Of a stretch of DNA of 35,189 nucleotides, positions 1 to 7,797 are shown in pieces. Position 1 is the first letter of the stretch. Every line of letters starts with the position of its first letter. Position numbers and translations under genes: made by a program. The notes under the pieces are model-generated. The model was not told the origin of the DNA. It saw nothing but the letters and a program-made list of their open reading frames with translations, and ran no database searches. This DNA comes from UMGS1251 sp036666555 (GTDB taxonomy: Bacteria; Bacillota; Clostridia; Lachnospirales; Lachnospiraceae). The stretch covers positions 1-35,189 of the forward strand of contig JAVWVS010000024.1 in NCBI GenBank assembly GCA_036666555.1, written 5' to 3'.

Positions 1-17
1 TTTTTTATGGAACTTTT

Positions 18-43
18 CAGTATATGAAAGTATAAATATACTG
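18..43. repeat. 8-bp inverted repeat upstream of the GH112 gene
   Basis: CAGTATAT (18-25) and ATATACTG (36-43) form a perfect inverted repeat with a 10-base gap, about 50 bases upstream of the likely -35 box of the GH112 gene. The symmetry suits a dimeric regulator, but the region is very AT-rich and the upstream gene is outside the window. Chance or a leftover from an upstream unit cannot be excluded. Confidence 0.35.
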
Positions 44-93
44 CAGAACAGATGTGAAAAGCAAGAATTCTAATAATTTACGCAACAAAGCAC

Positions 94-122
94 TTGAATA
101 TCCAAGCATAGTTTTTTATACT
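94..122 (+). promoter_or_regulatory. Likely promoter of the GH112 phosphorylase gene
   Basis: TTGAAT (94-99) and TATACT (117-122) are separated by 17 bases, a good sigma-A-type match. The start codon of the GH112 gene lies 44 bases downstream of the -10 box, behind a strong AAGGAGG-type ribosome binding site. The motif GCAACAAAGCA (82-92) lies immediately upstream of the -35 box and is nearly repeated in front of importer 1. Confidence 0.6.
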
Positions 123-165
123 GTGGTTATAAGAGGAATACAAACCTACTGCAAGGAGGATAATT

Positions 166-2334
166 ATGGAAAAGTTAAAGAAACAGATGGGGAGAGTGAC
201 GATTCCCACAGATGTGGATGTGGTGAAGGAAACCATAGAACTGGTAGAACGATGGGGTGCCGATGCAATCAGGGATTGTGATGGAACGGATTATCCAGAA
301 GAACTGAAACATGTGGATGCAAAAGTATATTCCACCTATTACACGACCCGCAAAGACAATGCCTGGGCCATGGAGCATCTGGAGGAAGTACAGCAGATGT
401 ATATCATGACATCCTTCCATACAGCAGTAGAGGAAACGCTTTCCATTCCCCTCATGGATCATCTGTACCCGGATATGCTGAAGGTAAATAACCATGATGA
501 CATTAAAAAATGGTGGGAAGTGATAGATCGTACCACGGGAACAGTGGTTTCCACAAGTGACTGGACTTATGAGGAAGAAACTGGAAATGTAGTAATTACG
601 AAGGTGGATGCATTTCACGATTATACTGTGAGCTTTTTGGCTTATATTATGTGGGATCCGGTACATATGTATAATGCGGTAACCAATGACTGGAAAGATG
701 TAGAACATCAGATTACTTTCGATGTTCGTCAGCCAAAGACTCATGAATATTCTATGAAACGACTACGCAAATATTTAGAAGAGAACCCTCATGTGGACGT
801 GATTCGATACACCACATTTTTCCATCAATTTACCTTGATTTTTGACGAATTAGCAAGAGAAAAGTATGTGGATTGGTATGGCTACTCAGCGTCTGTCAGC
901 CCCTATATTTTAGAACAATTTGAGCAGGAAGTAGGTTATCCATTCCGTGCGGAATATATTATTGACCAAGGATATATGAATAATACTTATCGGATTCCAT
1001 CCAAAGAATTTCGCGATTTTCAGGCATTTCAAAGAAGAGAAGTGGCACATCTTGCAAAGGAAATGGTGGATATTACCCATGAATACGGCAAAGAAGCCAT
1101 GATGTTTCTTGGCGACCACTGGATTGGAACAGAACCTTTCATGGAAGAGTTTAAAGAAATCGGTGTAGATGCAGTGGTAGGTAGTGTGGGCAATGGCGCT
1201 ACATTGCGCTTAATCAGTGATATTGAAGGTGTACAATATACAGAAGGAAGATTTCTTCCATACTTCTTTCCGGATACCTTTCATGAGGGTGGCGATCCCA
1301 TTAAGGAAGCCAAGGTAAATTGGGTCACGGCCCGCCGTGCCATTTTAAGAAAGCCGATTGATCGAATTGGTTATGGTGGTTATTTAAAATTAGCATTAGA
1401 GTTTCCGGATTTTATTTCTTATGTGGAAAGTGTATGTAAGGAATTCCGACTGCTGTATGAAAATGTTAAAGGGACGAAACCGTATTGCGTAAAAAAAGTG
1501 GCAGTTTTAAATAGCTGGGGCAAGATGCGTGCATGGGGGAATCATATGGTGCATCATGCGCTGTATCATAAACAAAATTATTCGTATGCGGGTATTATGG
1601 AGACTTTAAGTGGGGCACCTTTTGATGTGAAGTTTATTAGTTTTGATGATATCAAAGCAAATGAAGCTGTGCTGGAGGATGTGGATGTCATCATAAATGT
1701 GGGAGATGCTTATACCTCCTATAGTGGTGGAGAAAACTGGACGGACGAAAAAGTAATCACCAGAATTAAAAAGTTTATCTTTGAAGGAGGTGGATTCATT
1801 GGGGTGGGCGAGCCCAGTGCATGCCAAAGTCAGGGGAGATTCTTCCAACTGGCAGGAGTGTTAGGTGTGGAAAAAGAAAATGGATTTGATCTAAATAAAG
1901 ATAAATATAACTGGGAAGAGCATGACCATTTTATTACGGAAGACTGCACCGGTGAGATTGATTTTGGAGAAGGAAAGAAAAGTATCTTTGCGTTAGAAGG
2001 CGCAACTGTTTTGGTACAACGTGACAAAGAAGTGCAGATGGCAGTGAATGAATTTGGACAAGGAAAAAGTGTCTATATCAGCGGTCTGCCTTATAGTTTT
2101 GAAAACAGCAGGCTATTATATCGTGCCATTCTTTGGGCTTCCGGAAAAGAGCAGGAACTGCACAGATGGTTTAGCAGCAATTTTAACGTAGAAGTGCATG
2201 CTTATGTGGAAAATGGAAAATATTGTGTGGTAAATAATACTTATGAACCCCAGACAACAACGGTATATCGTGGAGATGGCAGTAGTTTTCACGTGGCATT
2301 GGAAGCGAATGATATTTTGTGGTATGAAATTTAA
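166..2334 (+). CDS. lnpA: GH112 1,3-beta-galactosyl-N-acetylhexosamine phosphorylase
   Basis: This 722-residue protein belongs to GH112, whose members phosphorolyse Gal-beta-1,3-GlcNAc (lacto-N-biose, from milk glycans) and Gal-beta-1,3-GalNAc (galacto-N-biose, from mucin cores) in the cytoplasm to Gal-1-P and free HexNAc. The length is normal for the family and no signal peptide is seen. The motif DCDGTDYP near residue 37 and GDHWIGTEPF near 316-325 are family hallmarks; Asp317 falls where the catalytic acid (Asp313 in the bifidobacterial enzyme, from memory) is expected. The C-terminal third resembles the flavodoxin-like and small beta domains of the family. The ATG at 166 has a strong AAGGAGG site. 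A galactosyl-rhamnose phosphorylase, also GH112, is the alternative; the nearby nahK and galE favour HexNAc disaccharides. It ends at a terminator shared with the convergent regulator gene. Confidence 0.9.
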   Translation: MEKLKKQMGRVTIPTDVDVVKETIELVERWGADAIRDCDGTDYPEELKHVDAKVYSTYYTTRKDNAWAMEHLEEVQQMYIMTSFHTAVEETLSIPLMDHLYPDMLKVNNHDDIKKWWEVIDRTTGTVVSTSDWTYEEETGNVVITKVDAFHDYTVSFLAYIMWDPVHMYNAVTNDWKDVEHQITFDVRQPKTHEYSMKRLRKYLEENPHVDVIRYTTFFHQFTLIFDELAREKYVDWYGYSASVSPYILEQFEQEVGYPFRAEYIIDQGYMNNTYRIPSKEFRDFQAFQRREVAHLAKEMVDITHEYGKEAMMFLGDHWIGTEPFMEEFKEIGVDAVVGSVGNGATLRLISDIEGVQYTEGRFLPYFFPDTFHEGGDPIKEAKVNWVTARRAILRKPIDRIGYGGYLKLALEFPDFISYVESVCKEFRLLYENVKGTKPYCVKKVAVLNSWGKMRAWGNHMVHHALYHKQNYSYAGIMETLSGAPFDVKFISFDDIKANEAVLEDVDVIINVGDAYTSYSGGENWTDEKVITRIKKFIFEGGGFIGVGEPSACQSQGRFFQLAGVLGVEKENGFDLNKDKYNWEEHDHFITEDCTGEIDFGEGKKSIFALEGATVLVQRDKEVQMAVNEFGQGKSVYISGLPYSFENSRLLYRAILWASGKEQELHRWFSSNFNVEVHAYVENGKYCVVNNTYEPQTTTVYRGDGSSFHVALEANDILWYEI

Positions 2335-2345
2335 AAGGGGAATTA

Positions 2346-2376
2346 CAAAAGGAGAAGCGTTATGCTTCTCCTTTTG
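2346..2376. terminator. Bidirectional terminator between GH112 and araC-type genes
   Basis: A 13-bp perfect stem (2346-2358 with 2364-2376, core AAAAGGAGAAGC) has a 5-base loop GTTAT. The stem begins with As and ends with Ts, so it can work on both strands. The stop codon of the minus-strand regulator (2360-2362) lies in the loop and one arm encodes its last residues. Confidence 0.85.
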
Positions 2377-3214
2377 GTAATGTGCTTTCAGCAAGCTTTC
2401 GATATTGATTCGGGGTCATGCTGGTTTCTTTACGAAAAGCCTGAGAAAAATAAGACTGGGAAGAAAATCCAACGGCATGTGCAATCTTGGCGACGGGATA
2501 GTTGGAAGACTCCAAAAGGGATTTGGCTTCTGTAATTCGTCGCTCAATTAAGTAGCTGATGGGAGATTTTCCTTTATAGTTCTTGAAAATATGTACCAGA
2601 TAATATTTATTCATATAGGTCATTTCGCTTAAAGCCTGCAAAGAGATTTCTTCATTAAAATGTTCATCCAAATATTGTTCTACAAAACGACATTCTTTTG
2701 TTATCTTGTTCGTAGGGGAAAAGGACATGTTATCCTTTGTTTTTCGAAGAAGAAACAGGATTAAGCTTTCCAACAAATTTTGGCAGATGGTTTCATAATT
2801 TTCTTCTTTTTTTCGAACTTCCTGAACCAACATATGAAGATAAACAGAAATATCATTGCTGTAGTTATAGAAATTATGGAGACGGTAATTGTATTGCTGG
2901 TCGCTGCCTTCCGGTTCGAACTGCAGCCCATCAATCCCCATGACAATATATTCTAAGTGAGAAACATTATCTCCGAATTCCGTATGGGATACATTGGGAT
3001 TGACGATGATCATATCATCTCTTTTTACGGAAAAAGCATCATTTTCCACAATAAAATTACCAGTTCCCGATACTACATAAAACAATTCGGTAAAATGGTG
3101 GGAGTGCATGATACTATGCCAGTCTATTTCATAACGTGCCTGTGTCACATACAGTAAATGAATATTTAACTTCCCAAGGCCTTCTCGTTCTAATTGATAT
3201 CGCTTATAACTCAA
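2360..3214 (-). CDS. AraC-family transcriptional regulator (first)
   Basis: The product of 284 residues has an N-terminal cupin-like sensing half and a C-terminal AraC/XylS double helix-turn-helix (about residues 180-280). The second helix region reads VAKIAHAVGFSSQSYFSQAFRK, the standard family signature, followed by MTPNQYRK. I chose a TTG start at 3214 because AGGGAGGG (3222-3229) lies 7 bases upstream of it; the longer reading from 3274 would run well inside the preceding gene and lacks such a site. It is the second gene of a minus-strand pair with the GH43 gene, 13 bases downstream of that gene's stop. By position it probably senses a beta-galactoside and controls the GH43 gene, importer 1 and perhaps the GH112 gene. 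The ligand is unknown. Confidence 0.85.
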   Translation of the reverse strand: MSYKRYQLEREGLGKLNIHLLYVTQARYEIDWHSIMHSHHFTELFYVVSGTGNFIVENDAFSVKRDDMIIVNPNVSHTEFGDNVSHLEYIVMGIDGLQFEPEGSDQQYNYRLHNFYNYSNDISVYLHMLVQEVRKKEENYETICQNLLESLILFLLRKTKDNMSFSPTNKITKECRFVEQYLDEHFNEEISLQALSEMTYMNKYYLVHIFKNYKGKSPISYLIERRITEAKSLLESSNYPVAKIAHAVGFSSQSYFSQAFRKETSMTPNQYRKLAESTLPKGEA

Positions 3215-3221
3215 TAGGCAA

Positions 3222-3229
3222 CCCTCCCT
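3222..3229 (-). promoter_or_regulatory. Ribosome binding site for a TTG start, overlapping the upstream stop codon
   Basis: On the minus strand AGGGAGGG ends 7 bases before TTG at 3214. The TAG stop of the GH43 gene (3228-3230) overlaps this site. A ribosome terminating on the GH43 gene would therefore sit on the binding site of the regulator gene, which suggests translational coupling. Confidence 0.7.
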
Positions 3230-4139
3230 AATAAAATGTGGTATCTGTAAATGGAATAGACAACTCAGTGCCATCTATATGAATTTCTAGGATGCTGTAG
3301 CCGGAAGATTTTAAATCATTTGGTTTCCAATGATCCAGCATTAAATAAAATCGTCCCTCTTTTTGAAATACATAAGAGCTTTGACCATAAAAGGTCTGAC
3401 GGGCATGTTCTCCACAACAAGGATTGTCAATCAGTTTCCATCCGGACAAAACGCAGGAAGAAGTTCCATATAAGGCACTATTGGGATCCCATCCGGTGCA
3501 GCCGGAAGTAATCATATAATAGAGGTTGTTGTGATAAAAAACGGCAGGAGCTTCACGCTCTTGGCCGATAAAAGCGGAAGTGCAAATGCCGGTAACGTGT
3601 CGGTAATCCTCAGTAAGTTCCGATATGCGCAAGGTTTTGTTCCAATCAGAGCTATGAATCAGATATGCTTTTTGATCCAGAGCTTGAAAAAGGGTCATAT
3701 CCCGACAATCAAAACGGTTTGGCAAATCACTGTAAAGATAGGTAAATGGTCCGACAGGTGAAGAGGAAACAGCTACGCCGGCCCGAGCCGCAGTATAATC
3801 CTCAGTATCAATGTGCATCCACATTACAAATTCTTTGGTAGAAGCATTATATAAAACCTTGGGACGTTCGCAGACCTTGTTTTTGTAAAGGTCATGAGTA
3901 GAGTCCAAAGAGGCGGATAGAACAATTCCTTGATTTTCCCAATGGATACAGTCAATGGAAGAGTAACAGGAAATACCAATAAAATCAACACGGATATCTC
4001 CGGAAAGTGCCTGAGAAGTTGCACCGTTCTTATTCTCTCCATACCAGTAATAGATACCTTCATGCAGTAGAATCATGCCTCCGTGTGCTTGAATGGGGTT
4101 GTTATCTGTATCGTGCCAAAGTGTTCCGTTTTTATTCAT
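3228..4139 (-). CDS. GH43 enzyme, exo-beta-1,3-galactanase-like (subfamily 24 type), cytoplasmic
   Basis: The 303-residue protein is a single GH43 five-blade propeller without signal peptide or binding module. The N-terminal run W.DTDNNPIQAHGG.IL....YYWYGE matches the exo-beta-1,3-galactanase group (fungal Pc1,3Gal43A, clostridial Ct1,3Gal43A) as I remember it. Residues that align with functional positions there are Glu91 (CERPKVLYN), Asp147 (DCRDMTLFQ), Glu196 (EREAPAVFYH, the acid) and Gln253 (FYGQSSYVF), the Gln that replaces the usual Asp base in this subfamily. The expected reaction is release of galactose from the non-reducing end of beta-1,3-linked galacto-oligosaccharides. Being leaderless, it should act on imported short substrates. 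The ATG at 4139 has an AGAAGG site. It is first in a minus-strand pair with the regulator. Another beta-galactoside or arabinoside as true substrate is possible. Confidence 0.78.
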   Translation of the reverse strand: MNKNGTLWHDTDNNPIQAHGGMILLHEGIYYWYGENKNGATSQALSGDIRVDFIGISCYSSIDCIHWENQGIVLSASLDSTHDLYKNKVCERPKVLYNASTKEFVMWMHIDTEDYTAARAGVAVSSSPVGPFTYLYSDLPNRFDCRDMTLFQALDQKAYLIHSSDWNKTLRISELTEDYRHVTGICTSAFIGQEREAPAVFYHNNLYYMITSGCTGWDPNSALYGTSSCVLSGWKLIDNPCCGEHARQTFYGQSSYVFQKEGRFYLMLDHWKPNDLKSSGYSILEIHIDGTELSIPFTDTTFY

Positions 4140-4173
4140 GAGTTTGCCCTTCTCTTTCCAAGTTGATTTCTAC

Positions 4174-4202
4174 ATTATAAGAGGCTTTACTTCTTTTGAC
4201 AA
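4174..4202 (-). promoter_or_regulatory. Likely promoter of the GH43-araC pair
   Basis: On the minus strand the -35 box is TTGTCA (4197-4202) and the -10 box is TATAAT (4174-4179), with a 17-base spacer. The same bases read TTGACA (4196-4201) on the plus strand, so a divergent promoter for importer 1 may share them, though its -10 candidate (AATTAT, 4219-4224) is weak. Confidence 0.65.
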
Positions 4203-4243
4203 TACGGAAACAGAAAAAAATTATTAAAAAGTAGCGTACTAAT

Positions 4244-4255
4244 GCAACAAAAGCA
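4244..4255 (+). promoter_or_regulatory. Possible operator motif in the divergent region before importer 1
   Basis: GCAACAAAAGCA lies between the divergent GH43 and importer 1 genes and differs by one inserted A from GCAACAAAGCA (82-92), next to the GH112 promoter. It may be a shared binding site, but it is short and AT-rich DNA makes chance matches easy. The rest of the 208-base intergenic region shows no other clear structure. Confidence 0.3.
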
Positions 4256-4347
4256 ATATATATAAAATGTATGACAACATATGGATAGAAATTGAACATA
4301 GAAAAGAGTATTATGCAGTTATAACAAATAACGGAGGAGGCAACTAT

Positions 4348-5691
4348 ATGAAAAAGAAAGTGGTTACAAAGTTAGTGGCACTTGGTCTTGTAGCAGCAAT
4401 GACTGCAACAATGGCAGCAGGATGTGGTAGCAAAGGCGATAAGAAAGAAAGCAAAGATTCCGACAAAGTTTTAAAAGTAGCAGCATTTGAAGGTGGCTAT
4501 GGAAAAGATTTATGGACAGATGTTGCAAAAGCATTTGAAGAAACACACGATGGTGTCAAAGTGGAATTACAGGTAGACAAAAAGATTGAAGACAAGATTA
4601 CACCTGCCATGAAGAGCGGAGATTATCCAGATGTGATTCACTGTGCAACAGGTCGTGATGCAGGTCTGACTGAGACCATTACAAAAGAAAAAGGACTGAC
4701 TTGTTTAGATGATGTGATGGACATGAAAGTTCCGGGTGAAGATGTTACAGTGAAAGAAAAAGTACTTCCTGGATTTTTGGATACGCTGGGAACACAACCT
4801 TACAATGATGGAAAGACATATTATGCACCAATGTTCTATGCACCTTGCGGATTGTTTTACAATGCAGGGCTGTTAAAAGAAAAAGGCTGGACAGTTCCTA
4901 CTACATGGGATGAAATGTGGGCATTAGGTGACAAAGCGAAAGCTGAAGGTATTTCTTTATTTACATATCCTCATGCAGGATACTTTGATGCATTTATCTA
5001 TGCAATGTTAGAGTCTTCCGGCGGAATTGAATTTTACAATAAATGTATGACTTATGATAAAGGCATCTGGGAAACACCGGAAGCAACCAAAGTATTTGAT
5101 ACCATTGGAAAGCTTGCACAGTATGTAGAACCAACTACTCTTGGAAATGCAAACGAAGAAAACTTTACAAAGAATCAACAGCTGATTTTAGACAACAAAG
5201 CAATCTTTTGTCCAAACGGAACATGGCTTCCTGGAGAAATGAAAGACGCTCCAAGAGCAGATGGATTTGAATGGGGATTTTCTCCAATTCCGGCAGTATC
5301 AGCAGATCAGAAACCTTCTTCATTCACATTCTTTGAACAAATGTGGATTCCAGCAGAAGGCAAGAATCAAGATTTAGCAAAAGAATGGATTGCATTTATG
5401 TATTCAGATAAAGCAGCAGACATCTTTGCAAAATCTAATGCAATTCAACCAATTACCGGAGTTTCTGATAAACTAACAGCAGAAAACAAATTATTCTACA
5501 GCGTATATGATAATGATGCAGCAGTACCGGTTATGGGCGGATTTGCATCTACGGATCCGGTAGAAGGCGTTTCTATGAATGATTCCTTATTCAGAGCAGT
5601 AGACAGCATTGTCAGCGGAGATAAGACAGTTGCAGAATGGCAAAAGTCTGTTGAAGAGGCAAGTGGAAAATTAAAGGCAGCAATGAAATAA
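4348..5691 (+). CDS. Sugar ABC transporter solute-binding lipoprotein (importer 1)
   Basis: The 447-residue protein is an extracellular family-1 solute-binding protein anchored by a lipid. A basic N-terminus and hydrophobic stretch end in the lipobox A-A-G-C at residues 23-26, then a Ser/Lys/Asp-rich tether. The start at 4348 follows CGGAGGAGG; the frame stays open upstream from 4267, but that would bury the signal peptide. It is followed by two permease genes and a tiny membrane protein gene, with a hairpin in between that should keep its transcript more abundant than the permeases. Opposite the GH43 gene, it probably captures a beta-1,3-linked galacto-oligosaccharide or Gal-HexNAc disaccharide. 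The specificity cannot be read from sequence alone. Confidence 0.88.
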   Translation: MKKKVVTKLVALGLVAAMTATMAAGCGSKGDKKESKDSDKVLKVAAFEGGYGKDLWTDVAKAFEETHDGVKVELQVDKKIEDKITPAMKSGDYPDVIHCATGRDAGLTETITKEKGLTCLDDVMDMKVPGEDVTVKEKVLPGFLDTLGTQPYNDGKTYYAPMFYAPCGLFYNAGLLKEKGWTVPTTWDEMWALGDKAKAEGISLFTYPHAGYFDAFIYAMLESSGGIEFYNKCMTYDKGIWETPEATKVFDTIGKLAQYVEPTTLGNANEENFTKNQQLILDNKAIFCPNGTWLPGEMKDAPRADGFEWGFSPIPAVSADQKPSSFTFFEQMWIPAEGKNQDLAKEWIAFMYSDKAADIFAKSNAIQPITGVSDKLTAENKLFYSVYDNDAAVPVMGGFASTDPVEGVSMNDSLFRAVDSIVSGDKTVAEWQKSVEEASGKLKAAMK

Positions 5692-5710
5692 AAGTATGAG
5701 GAGAATCAAA

Positions 5711-5732
5711 GGGACATTTTAAATAATGTCCC
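5711..5732 (+). terminator. Intercistronic hairpin (partial terminator) between lipoprotein and permease genes
   Basis: GGGACATT (5711-5718) pairs with AATGTCCC (5725-5732) around a TTAAAT loop, followed by TTTCTCTT. The stem is modest, so it probably reduces rather than stops read-through and protects the lipoprotein transcript, giving more binding protein than permease. Confidence 0.6.
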
Positions 5733-5767
5733 TTTCTCTTCCTCTGAAGAGGAAAGGATCTGTGGAA

Positions 5768-6661
5768 ATGAAGCATAGAAAAGGCAGAAATGGATTTATA
5801 GCGGTATGTATCACACCGGCGATTATATTATTTATTATCTTTATGGTATTGCCTACCATCAATGTATTTAAGATGTCTTTGTATAAATGGGGAGGATTTT
5901 CCAATCATAAGACATTTGTAGGACTGAACAATTTTAAAATATTGTTTGCAGACCCTAAGTTTTACCGGTCGTTTCAAAACTCTATTTTATTGATTACATT
6001 TGTGACGATTATTACTATGGCGTTCGCGCTTATCTTTGCAGGTATTTTAACAAGAGAAAAATTAAAAGGGCAAAATTTTTTCCGTGTCATTTTCTATATT
6101 CCGAATATTTTATCGGTAGTTGTTATTTCTGCAATTTTTTCCGCTATCTATGACCCGGGAAGCGGATTGCTCAACAGCATTCTATCTATTTTCAGAGGGA
6201 AAGCAGCAGATCCGGTTCTTTGGCTAGGGGATCAAAAGATAGTGATTTACAGCCTTGTCATTGCCATGGTATGGCAGGCAATTGGCTACTATATGGTCAT
6301 GTATATGGCCAGTATGTCCAGCGTACCGGAAAGTTTGTACGAGTGTGCAAATCTGGAAGGCGCCGGAAGAATACATCAATTTTTCAATATTACATTACCT
6401 CTTATCTGGACGAACATCAGAACCACATTAACTTTTTTCATTATCAGTTCCATTAACTTGAGTTTCTTATTTGTAAAAGCATTAACCGGTGGAAAGCCGG
6501 ATGGGGCCAGCGAAGTATTCTTAAGTTATATGTATGGTCAGGCGTACACGAACTCATCTTACGGGTATGGTATGGCAATCGGTGTTATTGTATTCTTGTT
6601 CTCATTTGGTTTGGCGGGACTTGTTAATCTTGCTACAAAACGTGAACCGTTAGAATTTTAG
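5768..6661 (+). CDS. Sugar ABC transporter permease, MalF/UgpA type (importer 1)
   Basis: The 297-residue inner-membrane permease has about six hydrophobic helices. The cytoplasmic EAA loop LYECANLEGAGRIHQFFNITLPL, which contacts the ATPase, is near residues 197-219. I use ATG at 5768, 9 bases after AAAGGA; an upstream in-frame ATG at 5726 lies inside the intercistronic hairpin and has no ribosome site. It pairs with the next gene as a heterodimer of the CUT1 class, which imports di- and oligosaccharides. No ATPase gene follows. Confidence 0.88.
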   Translation: MKHRKGRNGFIAVCITPAIILFIIFMVLPTINVFKMSLYKWGGFSNHKTFVGLNNFKILFADPKFYRSFQNSILLITFVTIITMAFALIFAGILTREKLKGQNFFRVIFYIPNILSVVVISAIFSAIYDPGSGLLNSILSIFRGKAADPVLWLGDQKIVIYSLVIAMVWQAIGYYMVMYMASMSSVPESLYECANLEGAGRIHQFFNITLPLIWTNIRTTLTFFIISSINLSFLFVKALTGGKPDGASEVFLSYMYGQAYTNSSYGYGMAIGVIVFLFSFGLAGLVNLATKREPLEF

Positions 6662-6673
6662 GAGGAGAAGAAG

Positions 6674-7546
6674 ATGAATAAAAAGAGTGGAAATAGATTA
6701 TATAAAATCTTTATATACGTTATGCTTTTTATGCTGGCAATCAGTATCGTAGTGCCGGTAGGATGGGTGTTTGTAGCATCTATTAAACAGAATTCGGAAT
6801 TCTATGGTAATCCGTGGACACTGCCAAAAGGATTTTATTTTCAAAACTTTATTGACGCATTTCAACAAGCTAAAATGGGCGAATATATGCTTAATTCAGC
6901 TATTGTTACCATCGTGGCACTGGGTATTTTGCTGATTGTGGCACTTCCGGCAGCATATGTTCTTGCAAGATATAAATTTAGGGGAAGTAAAGTATGTAAT
7001 CTTATGTTTATGGCAGGACTGTTTATTAATGTGAACTATATTGTCGTACCGATTTTTCTAATGTTCGTGGATGGAGACAAGTTCTTAACGAAACTGTTTG
7101 GAGATGGATTTTTGCTGAATAACTTATTGGTAGTAGCATTGGTGTATGCGGCAACTGCTTTACCATTTACTATTTATCTATTGTCCGGATTTTTTGTGTC
7201 CATTCCAAAGGATTATGAAGAAGCTGCATTTGTGGATGGAAGCGGATATTTTCGGACTATGTTCAGCATTATGATGCCAATGGCAAGACCCAGTATTATT
7301 ACAGTCATATTATTTAATTTCCTTTCCTTCTGGAATGAGTATATCATTGCCATGACGCTGCTTACCGGTGAATCCAAAACACTTCCGGTAGGATTGATGC
7401 AGTTGATGCAGGCACAGCAGGCAGCAGCTAATTATGGAAGACTGTATGCAGGACTTGTTATTGTAATGTTGCCAACGCTGATTTTGTATATGTGTGTACA
7501 GAAAAAATTAACCGAAGGAATGAGTCTTGGTGGATTAAAGGGCTAA
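6674..7546 (+). CDS. Sugar ABC transporter permease, MalG/UgpE type (importer 1)
   Basis: The 290-residue inner-membrane permease is of the MalG type, with about six helices. The EAA loop YEEAAFVDGSGYFRTMFSIMMPM is near residues 181-203, and the C-terminus ends KLTEGMSLGGLKG, the usual short tail of the group. It starts 12 bases after the previous stop behind GGAGGAG. It should form the translocation channel with the upstream permease. Confidence 0.9.
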   Translation: MNKKSGNRLYKIFIYVMLFMLAISIVVPVGWVFVASIKQNSEFYGNPWTLPKGFYFQNFIDAFQQAKMGEYMLNSAIVTIVALGILLIVALPAAYVLARYKFRGSKVCNLMFMAGLFINVNYIVVPIFLMFVDGDKFLTKLFGDGFLLNNLLVVALVYAATALPFTIYLLSGFFVSIPKDYEEAAFVDGSGYFRTMFSIMMPMARPSIITVILFNFLSFWNEYIIAMTLLTGESKTLPVGLMQLMQAQQAAANYGRLYAGLVIVMLPTLILYMCVQKKLTEGMSLGGLKG

Positions 7547-7570
7547 GATTGCATATGGGAGGCGATGAGA

Positions 7571-7738
7571 ATGAAAAAATGGATTACAAGAATTGCATGT
7601 CTAATTATTTTTGCTATATGCCTTGGACTGATTATAACCGGACAAAGGACGGTAGGTGTTCTTTACTTGGTGAAGATGCTGGTTGGATTGCTTGGCATTC
7701 TGGGACTGCTGTTTTTTTATAATAAGCAGCACCAATAA
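7571..7738 (+). CDS. Small two-helix membrane protein (DUF6903-like) at the end of the importer 1 operon
   Basis: This 55-residue ORF starts at ATG 7571, 8 bases after GGGAGG (7557-7562). It reads as two hydrophobic segments (about residues 6-23 and 28-49) around a short polar turn (GQRTVG), with a basic N-terminus and a short charged tail (NKQHQ). It lies 24 bases after the second permease gene and before a terminator, so it belongs to the importer operon. Tiny proteins of this kind occur beside sugar ABC permeases in Lachnospiraceae, and I believe they are catalogued as DUF6903; that name is from memory. The function is unknown. A role as a small subunit or stabiliser of the permease is only inference. 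Confidence 0.7.
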   Translation: MKKWITRIACLIIFAICLGLIITGQRTVGVLYLVKMLVGLLGILGLLFFYNKQHQ

Positions 7739-7748
7739 ATAGTAGAAG

Positions 7749-7784
7749 AAAGAAACCGGGAAGGGTTACCTGACCGGTTTCTTT
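7749..7784. terminator. Terminator after importer 1 operon, likely bidirectional
   Basis: An 11-bp stem (7749-7759 with 7774-7784, core AGAAACCGG/CCGGTTTCT) with a 14-base loop ends in a T run on the plus strand. It lies between the small membrane protein gene and the convergent second regulator gene and may serve both. Confidence 0.75.
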
Positions 7785-7797
7785 TGTGCAGATATAT

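Noticed and set aside
175..744. 189-residue minus-strand open frame inside the GH112 gene
   Set aside because: It lies wholly antisense to a clear GH112 gene and has His/Cys/Ile-rich composition typical of shadow frames.
4267..4347. Upstream extension of the importer 1 lipoprotein
   Set aside because: The extra 27 residues would bury the lipoprotein signal peptide; CGGAGGAGG lies just before ATG 4348.
7492..7722. 76-residue plus-strand frame overlapping the end of importer 1
   Set aside because: It reads the permease end and the 55-residue gene in the wrong frame. The frame from 7571 has the ribosome site and a coherent two-helix protein.
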